A stretch of 12,610 bases of DNA from an uncultured Burkholderiales bacterium (lineage in GTDB: Bacteria; Pseudomonadota; Gammaproteobacteria; Burkholderiales; Burkholderiaceae_E), in NCBI GenBank assembly GCA_903923345.1, contig CAIXXI010000130.1, positions 1 to 12,610 of the forward strand, written 5' to 3'. Positions 1-6,952 of this stretch are shown one piece after another. Each line of letters opens with the position of its first letter. Within the stretch, counting starts at the first letter, position 1. The position numbers and the translations under genes were made by a program. The notes below the pieces were generated by a model. It was not told where the DNA came from. It did not search any database and saw only the letters and a program-made list of their open reading frames with translations.

Positions 1-7
1 TCCAGTC

Positions 8-742
8 ATGTCCCCTGAAATCGTCAAGCAACTCGCCCCGACCGGCACGCTGCGCGCCGCACTCAACCTGAGCAACTTCCTGCTGGTGTCGGGCAAGGAC
101 GCTTCCGGCCAGCACACCGGTGTGGCACCCGACATGGCAAAGGCGATTGCAGACCGGCTCGGTGTGCCGCTCAAGCTGGTGCCGTTTGCCTCTCCGGGCG
201 AACTCGCCGACGCAGCCGATCGCAATGTCTGGGATATCGGCCTGATTGGAGCCGAACCGGCACGGGCCGAGAAGATCAGCTTCAGCGCGGCGTATGTCGA
301 GATCGAGGCCACGTATCTGGTGCCACCCGGTTCGCCCTTGCAGCACATCTCGGATGTCGACAAGCCCGGCATTCGGATCGCGGTGATGCAGCGCAGCGCC
401 TACGACCTGTGGCTGGTTCGCAATATCCAGCATGCAACCCTGGTGCATGAGCAGGGTTTCGATGCCACCTTCGAGATGTTCATCCGCGACAAGCTCGATG
501 CCATGGCCAGTCTGCGGCCCAGGCTGCTGAGCGATGTCCAGAAGATGCCCGGTTCGCGAATCCTCGACGGACAGTTCACCGCGGTGCAGCAGTCGATCGG
601 CACGCAGAAGGCCAATGTCGAAGGGGCTGCCTTTTTGCGGGCGTTTGCCGAGGAGGCTAAGGCATCGGGTCTGGTGGCGCAACTCATCGAGCGTCATCAG
701 ATCAAGGGTCTGTCGGTTGCACCGGCCTACCCGATCGCCTGA
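8..742 (+). CDS. Signal-less substrate-binding protein, SBP family 3 type
   Basis: The 244-residue product has the type II periplasmic-binding-protein fold as used for amino acids and other small polar ligands. The opening LAPTGTLRAALNLSN is the usual first strand of this family. Next come GVAPDMAKAIADRLGVPLKLVPF (split here: helix, then strand two) and WDIGLIGAEPARAEKISFS, where the R in 'PARAEKI' sits in the ligand-contact loop typical of these proteins. The protein lacks a signal peptide: residue 1 is about nine residues from the first domain strand. It may therefore act in the cytoplasm, or be exported another way; related signal-less proteins are common in Burkholderiales. The ATG at 8 fits the family start, but only seven bases precede it and the frame is open to the window edge, so a longer N-terminus cannot be excluded. 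No transporter permease or ATPase of its own lies beside it. The ligand is unknown. Confidence 0.8.
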   Translation: MSPEIVKQLAPTGTLRAALNLSNFLLVSGKDASGQHTGVAPDMAKAIADRLGVPLKLVPFASPGELADAADRNVWDIGLIGAEPARAEKISFSAAYVEIEATYLVPPGSPLQHISDVDKPGIRIAVMQRSAYDLWLVRNIQHATLVHEQGFDATFEMFIRDKLDAMASLRPRLLSDVQKMPGSRILDGQFTAVQQSIGTQKANVEGAAFLRAFAEEAKASGLVAQLIERHQIKGLSVAPAYPIA

Positions 743-749
743 TCACATC

Positions 750-780
750 AGCCCGGCTTGACCTTGTGCCGGGCTTGATT
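750..780 (+). terminator. Terminator-like hairpin after the binding-protein gene
   Basis: An 8-base perfect inverted repeat (AGCCCGGC at 750-757, GCCGGGCT at 768-775) encloses a 10-base loop, starting 8 bases after the stop codon at 740-742. It is followed by TTGATT, a poor T-tract, so it would be a weak intrinsic terminator. It separates the first gene from the metal cluster. Confidence 0.5.
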
Positions 781-828
781 CCGATCAGCCTGCTTGCGGC
801 GATGCGCGCGCACAGTTGATGTGACGGT

Positions 829-2091
829 TTGCCCGGCAGATGGCCGGGTGACGCATCAACCGGGGTCGCCTTGGCACGTGTATTTCATCCGGGTTGGAAG
901 TCCGGGCTGCTGGCCTTGCTTGTCATTGGCGCAGCAGTGCTGTCAGTGCGCTGGATGCTGGGGCCGCGCGTGGCGCTGCTGCAGGCCTTGCGGACCGACT
1001 TCGTGCTGAATGTGGTGGCCAGCGGGCGGGTCGAGGCGCCCCATCGGGTCGATATCGGCTCGCAGATCACCGGGGTGGTCGCCCGGATTCCGGTCAGCGA
1101 AGGCCAGTTCGTCAAGGCCAGCACCGTGCTGGTCGAGCTCGACTCAGCTGAACTCGACGCTGCCGTGCAGCAAGCCGACCATGGTGTCAGTCTGGCGCAG
1201 GCGCGCCTGCGCCAGGTGCGCGAATTGCAGGCGCCACTGGCCGAGCAGGCCTTGCTGCAGGCCCGCATCAACCTTGGCAATGCGACCGCCCAGCTGCGAC
1301 GGCTCGAATCCCTGCAGGCGCGCGGGTTCATCGGGATGGCCGCGCTCGATGATGCCCGCAAGGCGGCCGACCTGGCTTCCGCTCAAGTGATCTCGGCGAC
1401 CCGACAGGTCGATGCGGTGTCCCAGCGGGGCAGCGATCAGGCGCTGGCGCAAGCCGCGCTCGCCCAGTCCCAGGCGGCGGCCAGACTGGCTCGGGTGAGG
1501 GCAGGCTACGCAGTCATCGCCGCGCCGACGGATGGCACGCTGATTGCCCGACATGTCGAGGCCGGCGACGTCGTCCAGCCTTCGCGCGTGCTGATGACCT
1601 TATCGCCTGCAGGGCGCACGCAGATCGTCCTGGCGATCGATGAAAAGAACTTGCGGCTGCTGGCTCCGGGCCAGCGCGCGCTGGCCTCGGCCGATGCCTA
1701 TCCGTCCGAACCATTCGAGGCGCGGGTGGTCTACATCAACCCCGGTGTCAATGCCCAGACCGGCGCTGTGGAGGTCAAGCTCGATGTGCCGCGACCGCCA
1801 CCGTCTCTGCGTCAGGACATGACGGTGTCGGTCAGCATCGAGGTGGCCCGTCACCCGGATGCGATCGTGATCGACAGCGAGGCGGTGCGTGAGGCTGATC
1901 GCGAGGCGCCGTGGGTGCTGCGCCATGAGGCAGGCCGCCTGCATCGAACGCCCGTGCGAATCGGCGCACGAAGCGGTGGGTATACCGAGGTGCTGGCGGG
2001 TCTCACTGCGGGTGACCGTGTGGCGCCAGCGGGGCCGCACTTTCGCGATGGCGATCGCATCCGGTCTGCGCCGGTTGGCGCATCGGACTGA
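829..2091 (+). CDS. HlyD/MacA-type periplasmic adaptor of an ABC exporter
   Basis: This is a membrane-fusion (adaptor) protein of about 420 residues that should link the inner-membrane permease encoded next to an outer-membrane partner. A single membrane anchor lies at about residues 25-45 (SGLLALLVIGAAVLSVRWML). It is followed by the first half of the lipoyl domain (VDIGSQITGVVARIPVSEGQ, ending in 'LVELD'), then a long Ala/Gln/Leu-rich helical hairpin at about residues 105-220. The second lipoyl half is APTDGTLIARHVEAGDVV, and a beta-barrel and a C-terminal membrane-proximal domain complete the protein. The start is unsure. An in-frame stop at 817-819 leaves TTG at 829 or TTG at 871 as the candidates. 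The second has GGGG five bases upstream and would give a short cytoplasmic tail before the anchor. The next gene starts 10 bases after the stop, with its Shine-Dalgarno AAGGGG touching the stop codon, so the two are likely coupled. Confidence 0.87.
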   Translation: MPGRWPGDASTGVALARVFHPGWKSGLLALLVIGAAVLSVRWMLGPRVALLQALRTDFVLNVVASGRVEAPHRVDIGSQITGVVARIPVSEGQFVKASTVLVELDSAELDAAVQQADHGVSLAQARLRQVRELQAPLAEQALLQARINLGNATAQLRRLESLQARGFIGMAALDDARKAADLASAQVISATRQVDAVSQRGSDQALAQAALAQSQAAARLARVRAGYAVIAAPTDGTLIARHVEAGDVVQPSRVLMTLSPAGRTQIVLAIDEKNLRLLAPGQRALASADAYPSEPFEARVVYINPGVNAQTGAVEVKLDVPRPPPSLRQDMTVSVSIEVARHPDAIVIDSEAVREADREAPWVLRHEAGRLHRTPVRIGARSGGYTEVLAGLTAGDRVAPAGPHFRDGDRIRSAPVGASD

Positions 2092-2101
2092 AGGGGCTGG
2101 C

Positions 2102-3343
2102 GTGAACATCACCTGGCTGCCATTCGAGTGGATTGTGGCCGTTCGATTTCTGCGCGAAGGCCGACTCCAGACGCTCTTCATTCTGGGCGCGGTGGCGATC
2201 GGAGTGGGTGTCATCGTTTTTATGTCGGCACTGCTGGCCGGATTACAGTCCAACTTCATCCGGCGGGTGCTCTCGGCCCAGGCCCACATTCAGCTGTTGC
2301 CCTCGCCGGAGGCACCCAGAGCATTGCGGCGCGACGAAGCCTCTGGCGTGCAGACAACGCTGGGATCAATCATCCAGGCGCCCTTGCAGCGGGTGAGGTC
2401 GATCGACCAGTGGCAGTCGGTCGCAGCACAGATCCGGGCGATGCCTGATGTCATGGTGGTGGCGCCGGTTGCGGGCGGGTCGGCCTTGGCGGTGCGGGGC
2501 AGCGCCAGCCGTTCGATCTCGATCGCGGGCATCGATCCGGTCGACTATTTCCGGATTGTCGACATGAGCGACAAGATCGTGAGGGGAACGAGTCGTTTGT
2601 CGTCGACCGAAATCCTGATTGGCACCGAACTGGCGTCCGACCTCGGGCTGGGTGTGGGGGACAAGCTGCGGGTGAGTGCCGCCGGTGGTGTCGCCATCAC
2701 CCTGTCGGTCGCCGGCATCATGGATCTGGGCAACAAGGGCGCCAATCAGCGGGTGACGTACATCGCACTGCATTCAGCGCAAAGCCTGTTCGGCTTGCCT
2801 GGCGGCGTCACCAGCCTCGAGGTCACAGTTCGCGATGTGTATGCGGCTCAGACCATTGCACAGCGCATCACGCGCCTGACGGGTGTGCAGGCCGACAGCT
2901 GGATCACCTCCAGTGCGCAGTTCTTTGCGGCCGTCAGCGCGCAGACGCTGGCCAATCGGGCGATTCGATTCTTTGTTGCGCTGTCGGTCGCATTCGGAAT
3001 CGCCAGTGTCCTGGTGGTCTCGGTCGTTCAGAAGTCGCGCGAAATCGGCATCCTGCGGGCGATGGGCATTTCGCGTGGCCAGATCATGCGCGTCTTCTTG
3101 TTGCAGGGCGGGCTGCTCGGGCTGGGCGGCGCCGTGCTGGGATGCCTGATCGGGGCGGCGGCCCTGCTGGCCTGGCAGGGTTATGCCCGCAATCCGGACG
3201 GCACGCCCCTGTTCGCGCTGGAGTTCGATCCGGTCCTGTTTGCGACGGCACTGCTGCTGGCCTGCATCACCGGTATCGGGGCGGCCTATGCACCGTCCCT
3301 GCGGGCTGCACGGCTGGATCCGGTGGTGGCGATTCGTGGATGA
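2102..3343 (+). CDS. FtsX/LolCE-type ABC permease with periplasmic MacB-like domain
   Basis: This inner-membrane subunit of 413 residues has the FtsX-family layout: one N-terminal helix (about 25-47, LFILGAVAIGVGVIVFMSAL), a large periplasmic domain of about 240 residues, and three C-terminal helices (about 290-312, 328-358 and 376-396). The C-terminus, ARLDPVVAIRG, is the classic ending of MacB/LolC/FtsX permeases. The stretch KSREIGILRAMGISRGQI between helices two and three is the coupling region that contacts the ATPase. Proteins of this type move lipoproteins, peptides, antibiotics or other envelope molecules by a mechanotransmission mechanism rather than by import. Translation starts at GTG 2102, five bases after AAGGGG at 2091-2096. 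The frame is open further upstream, but that part overlaps the adaptor gene and reads as a shadow. The last codons overlap the ATPase gene by eight bases. The substrate is unknown. Confidence 0.9.
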   Translation: MNITWLPFEWIVAVRFLREGRLQTLFILGAVAIGVGVIVFMSALLAGLQSNFIRRVLSAQAHIQLLPSPEAPRALRRDEASGVQTTLGSIIQAPLQRVRSIDQWQSVAAQIRAMPDVMVVAPVAGGSALAVRGSASRSISIAGIDPVDYFRIVDMSDKIVRGTSRLSSTEILIGTELASDLGLGVGDKLRVSAAGGVAITLSVAGIMDLGNKGANQRVTYIALHSAQSLFGLPGGVTSLEVTVRDVYAAQTIAQRITRLTGVQADSWITSSAQFFAAVSAQTLANRAIRFFVALSVAFGIASVLVVSVVQKSREIGILRAMGISRGQIMRVFLLQGGLLGLGGAVLGCLIGAAALLAWQGYARNPDGTPLFALEFDPVLFATALLLACITGIGAAYAPSLRAARLDPVVAIRG

Positions 3344-4064
3344 GACATCCAGCGAAGTGGCCCGACACCGGGCCGATCCGCTTGCGTCGGCTGTTGTTCA
3401 GCTCGACGACGTGAGAAAGTCATTCAATCGGGGCACGCCCATCGAAACCGAAGTCCTGCACGGCATTGACCTCGTTTTGCCTCGTGGACAATTCTGTGCA
3501 GTGATGGGCCCCTCCGGTTCAGGCAAGAGCACCTTGCTGAACATCGTCGGTCTGCTCGATCGGCCCACCTCTGGGCGCCTGTGCATCTGCGGGGAGGACA
3601 CGACCGTGCTCGACGACCAGGCACTCACCCGCTTGCGGGGTCTGAGCATCGGATTTGTCTTTCAGTATCACCATCTGATCTCGGCATTCACCGCGATCGA
3701 AAACGTGATGATGCCGATGCTGGGTCATGCGCACTTTCCGGATCCGCAGATGCGCGAGCGCGCGGCCGCTTTGCTGGCCGATGTCGAACTCGCACCCTGG
3801 GCTGATACGCCGGTCACCCAGCTCAGCGGGGGGCAGCAGCAGCGGGTCGCGCTCGCACGCGCGCTGGTGATGAACCCCGCCCTGCTGCTGGCTGACGAGC
3901 CCACCGGCAACCTGGACAGCCGCAGCGCCGATGCGGTTTTTGCCCTGTTACGGCGGTTCAACCGGGAACAGCACATGTCCGTGCTGTTCGTCACCCACAA
4001 TGCCCTGCTGGCTGACCGATGCGACCGGACGATCCGGGTGGTCGATGGCGTGATCGGCGCGTGA
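3336..4064 (+). CDS. LolD-like ABC transporter ATPase
   Basis: This 242-residue nucleotide-binding subunit carries all motifs: Walker A GPSGSGKS (58-65), a Q-loop ending in Q110, signature LSGGQ (163-167), Walker B LLLADE (183-188) and switch histidine H221. The segment after the Q-loop, FVFQYHHLISAFTAIENVM, is typical of the LolD/MacB/FtsE group and not of ZnuC-type metal importers. It should dimerise and drive the permease encoded just upstream. The likely start is GTG 3336, which overlaps the permease stop (TGA 3341-3343) by eight bases; GTG 3357 is the alternative. No strong Shine-Dalgarno precedes either, so translation probably depends on coupling to the permease gene. About 20 extra residues lie before the first domain strand (VVQLDDVRKSF) compared with LolD. 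The gene order adaptor-permease-ATPase is the same as in DevBCA-type exporters of cyanobacteria. Confidence 0.92.
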   Translation: MDETSSEVARHRADPLASAVVQLDDVRKSFNRGTPIETEVLHGIDLVLPRGQFCAVMGPSGSGKSTLLNIVGLLDRPTSGRLCICGEDTTVLDDQALTRLRGLSIGFVFQYHHLISAFTAIENVMMPMLGHAHFPDPQMRERAAALLADVELAPWADTPVTQLSGGQQQRVALARALVMNPALLLADEPTGNLDSRSADAVFALLRRFNREQHMSVLFVTHNALLADRCDRTIRVVDGVIGA

Positions 4065-4099
4065 CCCTCGCGGCACCGGGTTGAGCGGCCGCTTCAGGT

Positions 4100-4105
4100 T
4101 ACGAT
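4100..4105 (+). promoter_or_regulatory. Candidate -10 element before the DUF2946-like gene
   Basis: TACGAT within GGTTACGATCC lies in the only 48-base gap inside the metal cluster, seven bases before the ATG at 4113. A matching -35 hexamer at 16-18 bases is not evident; TTGAGC at 4081-4086 is only 13 bases away. If used, the transcript would have a very short leader, which would agree with the missing Shine-Dalgarno. This is weak. Confidence 0.15.
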
Positions 4106-4112
4106 CCGGGTC

Positions 4113-4460
4113 ATGCGCTCCGGTACAGCTGCCGCCTTCATCCGTTCACTCGCCCTCAGAAGGGTGTGGTGGATGCTGATGTTGCCGCTCGTGCAACTGA
4201 TCGCGTCGGCTCACCTGATCTCGCACATCGAGGTCAAGGCAAGCGCTGACGATGATGCCCCGGTCGGGCTGCATCTGAGCCAGTGCGATGTCTGCCCGGT
4301 TGCCGCAAGCGCACTGGGTGGCGCACCGGCGATGGAGCCCGCGGCGCTCACGCATCCCAGGCTGGATGCCATGCCTCGTGCAGAGTCCTTCGTTGTCTGG
4401 GTCCTGCAGGCGGCTGATCAACCCTATCTGAGCCGAGCGCCGCCCGTCTTTTCGAGCTGA
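4113..4460 (+). CDS. Small exported Cys/His protein, DUF2946-like
   Basis: The product has 115 residues. A basic N-terminus (RSLALRR) precedes one hydrophobic stretch (about 18-33), which acts as a signal peptide or anchor. Possible metal ligands follow: H34, H38, H54 and the pair C58-x-x-C61 in SQCDVCPVA. The end, YLSRAPPVFSS, matches the 'RAPP' tail seen in small proteins annotated as DUF2946 or hypothetical beside zinc and copper transport genes. The role is unproven; its place between the ABC exporter and the outer-membrane protein suggests periplasmic metal binding or delivery. It starts 48 bases after the ATPase stop at ATG 4113, with no strong Shine-Dalgarno. Family assignment is from sequence look and position, not from a search, and is tentative. 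Confidence 0.6.
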   Translation: MRSGTAAAFIRSLALRRVWWMLMLPLVQLIASAHLISHIEVKASADDDAPVGLHLSQCDVCPVAASALGGAPAMEPAALTHPRLDAMPRAESFVVWVLQAADQPYLSRAPPVFSS

Positions 4461-4524
4461 AGTCCTGTGTGTGCCTCTGGCCGATCCGGCAGGGGCGGTT
4501 TCAATCTGCTCGAAAAGGTCAAAC

Positions 4525-6006
4525 ATGAACCATTGCATCCGCGCAAGCGTCAGGCTTGCGCTGCTGGCGCTGTCCTGCGGCCCAGTGATCGGTCACGCCC
4601 AGGCGGTCAGCACACCGGCTGCATCCGCATCCGAAATTCAGCAACTGCGCAACGAACTCGAGGCGATCAAGGCCGGCTATGAAGCGCGAATCCGCGCGCT
4701 CGAGGCTCGGCTCGAAGCGGCCGCGCCGGGACCTGCATCGACCACAGTGCCCAGACCCAGCACCACTGCGCCCGCTGCGAGCACAACAGCGCCTTCGCCA
4801 AGCCCCGCAGCGCCGGCTTCAACCGCAGCAGCGCCCACGCCAGGCACCTTGGCCTTGGCTGCACCGTCCTCGGCCCCGACTGCCTCGAACGCCTTCAATC
4901 CCGCCATCGGTCTGATCCTGTCGGGCGGCTACACGCGGACTTCGCGGGATGCCGCCAGCGATGGCATCACCGGCTTTCCGTTTCCCAGCGGCGCGGTGCC
5001 GGGCCCCGGCCCGCGCGGCTTCAGTCTGGCCGAATCCGAACTGGGCATCTCGGCCAGCATCGACCCATGGTGGCGTGGCGCTGCATTCATTGCGCTGTTG
5101 TCTGACAACTCGGTCTCGATCGAGGAGGCCTTTGTGCAGACGACTGCGCTGGGCCACGGGATGTCGCTCAAGCTCGGACGCTTTTACTCGGGGATCGGAT
5201 ACCTGAACCCGCAGCATGCTCACAGTTGGGACTTCATCGACAACCCCCTGTCCTACAAGGCGCTGCTTGGCACGCAATACGGTGAGGACGGTGTCCAGCT
5301 GACCTGGGTGGCGCCGACCGAGCAGTACATCGCCATCGGACTCGAGCTGGGGCGGGGGCGAGGCTTCCCGGGCAGCGACTCAGACCGGAGGGTTGCAGGC
5401 ATGACGGCGCTCACTGCACACACCGGCGGTGATCTCGGTATCAGCAGCACCTGGCGAGCGGGGGTTTCGGTGCTCGACGCCAAGGCCGACGATCAGGCAC
5501 TCAGTCTGATGAATGGCTCGGGCTCAATGACCGATGCCCTGTTTTCCGGCAGCACCCGGGTCTGGGTGGTCGATGGTGTCTGGAAATGGGCGCCCAATGG
5601 CAATGCCGCGCGCATAAGTTTCAAGCTGCAGGGCGAGTACCTGTACAGCACACGCCGAGGTGACCTGACGGTGGATCCGACCGGCGCAGCAGTGCCTGGC
5701 AGCTATCGCGCGACACAGTCGGGCTGGTACCTGCAGGCCATTTATCAATTCGCGCCGCAGTGGCGTCTGGGATTGCGCACCGAGCGACTCGATCCCGGAT
5801 CGGCAAGCGTCAGTTGGACCGACGCGGTCCTGGGCAGCACCTACCAGCCCAGCCGCGATTCATTGATGCTCGAGTTCAGGCAAAGCGAATTCAGCCGATT
5901 CAGGCTGCAGTACGCCCGCGACCGGACGCGCGAGGGGTTCACCGACAACCAGCTCTTTTTGCAGTACCAGATGAGCCTGGGCGCCCATGGCGCTCATCGC
6001 TACTGA
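4525..6006 (+). CDS. Outer-membrane beta-barrel protein with coiled-coil N-terminus, metal-uptake associated
   Basis: The 493-residue precursor begins with a signal peptide (1-27, cleavage after GHAQA). A charged coiled coil at about 36-66 (EIQQLRNELEAIKAGYEAR) is of the kind that trimerises some porins. A low-complexity Ala/Pro/Ser/Thr linker (about 68-125) follows, then a beta-barrel of about 365 residues. The barrel opens with FNPAIGLILSGGYTRTSRD and PRGFSLAESELGISASIDPWW, features of a family often annotated as 'zinc-regulated TonB-dependent receptor' or porin beside zinc ABC transporters. No plug domain or TonB box is visible, so 'porin-like' describes it better. The C-terminus GAHGAHRY ends in an aromatic residue, as expected for BAM-assembled barrels. 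The start is ATG 4525, with AAAAGG at 4512-4517 upstream; the frame is open back to GTG 4471, but that would bury the signal peptide. It likely admits metal ions or metal complexes to the periplasm. Confidence 0.82.
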   Translation: MNHCIRASVRLALLALSCGPVIGHAQAVSTPAASASEIQQLRNELEAIKAGYEARIRALEARLEAAAPGPASTTVPRPSTTAPAASTTAPSPSPAAPASTAAAPTPGTLALAAPSSAPTASNAFNPAIGLILSGGYTRTSRDAASDGITGFPFPSGAVPGPGPRGFSLAESELGISASIDPWWRGAAFIALLSDNSVSIEEAFVQTTALGHGMSLKLGRFYSGIGYLNPQHAHSWDFIDNPLSYKALLGTQYGEDGVQLTWVAPTEQYIAIGLELGRGRGFPGSDSDRRVAGMTALTAHTGGDLGISSTWRAGVSVLDAKADDQALSLMNGSGSMTDALFSGSTRVWVVDGVWKWAPNGNAARISFKLQGEYLYSTRRGDLTVDPTGAAVPGSYRATQSGWYLQAIYQFAPQWRLGLRTERLDPGSASVSWTDAVLGSTYQPSRDSLMLEFRQSEFSRFRLQYARDRTREGFTDNQLFLQYQMSLGAHGAHRY

Positions 6007-6030
6007 CGCCCCGCCTGAACGGAGTCGCGC

Positions 6031-6945
6031 ATGAAGCAGTGTTGCCGGATTGCATTGGGGCTGGCGGTCGTGCTGTCCGCCTTGTTCGGGCAGGCGCAAG
6101 CCGCCCTGCGGGTCTTTGCCTGTGAGCCGGAGTGGGGGGCACTGGCGCGCGAGTTGGGCGGCGACCTCGTCGAGGTGTCGGTTGCCACGACCGCGCTGCA
6201 GGATCCTCATCAGATTCAGGCCAAGCCCAGCCTGATCGCACGGGCCCGCAATGCGGACCTGGTCGTGTGCACCGGCGCTGAACTCGAAGTGGGCTGGCTG
6301 CCGGTGCTGCTGCAGCAGTCGGGCAATGCGAAGGTGCAGCCCGGCCAGCCGGGCTACTTCGAGGCGGCGGCGGCGGTACGGATGCTGGATATACCGCGCA
6401 GACTCGATCGCTCGCAAGGCGATGTGCATGCGGCAGGCAATCCGCATATCCAGACCGATCCGCGCAATATCGAGCGGGTCGCACGCGCACTGGGTGCCCG
6501 AATGCAGCAGCTCGATGCAGCCCATGCCGAGCGTCATGCCCGCCAGCTCGAGGACTTCCTGAAGCGATGGCAGCAGGCGATCGAACGCTGGAACCTGCAG
6601 GCCGCGCCGCTGCGGGGCGTGGCTGTCGTTTCGCAGCACAAGGGCTTCGTGTACCTCTATGACTGGCTCGGCCTGAAGGAGGTCGCAGTGCTCGAGCCCA
6701 GGCCCGGTGTCGAACCCACCGTGTCCCACCTGCAGTCCGTGCAGGCTGCCTTGCGCGACACACCGGCCCGGATGGTTGTGTTCGGCGCCTATCAGGATCC
6801 GCGTGGGGCGGATTGGCTCAGCCGCAATGCAGGGATTCCGGCCGTGCGCCTGCCCTTCACCGTGGGCGGCACCGACGCAGCCCGGGATCTGTTTGGCCTG
6901 TTTGACGACACGCTCGCGCGGCTGCTCGCCGCCGGCAAGAAGTGA
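6031..6945 (+). CDS. znuA: Zinc/metal ABC transporter substrate-binding protein, ZnuA-like (cluster A-I)
   Basis: The 304-residue product has a signal peptide (1-24, cleavage after QAQA). It is the periplasmic metal-binding protein that hands the ion to the permease encoded next. Family marks are ALQDPHQIQAKPSLIARARNAD, with H60 as first ligand, GNPHIQTDP with H139, SQHKGF with H203, and the C-terminal GGTDAARDLF with D282 as candidate fourth ligand. The spacing fits cluster A-I proteins for Zn or Mn; three histidines plus an acidic residue are compatible with zinc, but selectivity cannot be read with certainty. The His/Asp-rich loop common in enterobacterial ZnuA is absent. The phrase LEPRPGVEPT is typical of the subgroup found next to the barrel protein. 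GGAG at 6021-6024 sits six bases before the ATG. The gene follows the barrel gene by 24 bases. Confidence 0.9.
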   Translation: MKQCCRIALGLAVVLSALFGQAQAALRVFACEPEWGALARELGGDLVEVSVATTALQDPHQIQAKPSLIARARNADLVVCTGAELEVGWLPVLLQQSGNAKVQPGQPGYFEAAAAVRMLDIPRRLDRSQGDVHAAGNPHIQTDPRNIERVARALGARMQQLDAAHAERHARQLEDFLKRWQQAIERWNLQAAPLRGVAVVSQHKGFVYLYDWLGLKEVAVLEPRPGVEPTVSHLQSVQAALRDTPARMVVFGAYQDPRGADWLSRNAGIPAVRLPFTVGGTDAARDLFGLFDDTLARLLAAGKK

Positions 6946-6952
6946 GCGCGCA

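Noticed and set aside
743..870. Zur or Fur operator ahead of the metal cluster
   Set aside because: I looked for a GTTATA-type palindrome here and at 4065-4112 and found none convincing; zinc control stays a guess from gene content.
3336..4064. Reading the ATPase as ZnuC of the metal importer
   Set aside because: Its post-Q-loop segment and pairing with an FtsX-type permease point to the LolD/MacB group, and it lies away from znuB.
2102..4064. MacB as a single fused protein or lolCDE proper
   Set aside because: Permease and ATPase are separate genes, and the presence of a MacA-like adaptor with one permease does not fit the adaptor-less LolCDE complex; no gene symbol was assigned.
4478..4496. 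Partial palindrome CTGGCCGATCCGGCAG between the small Cys/His gene and the barrel gene
   Set aside because: Symmetry is imperfect and short, with no T-tract and no known operator match; such words are frequent in this base composition.
4471..4524. GTG 4471 as start of the barrel gene
   Set aside because: It would place 18 extra residues before a clear signal peptide; ATG 4525 has AAAAGG at a fitting distance.
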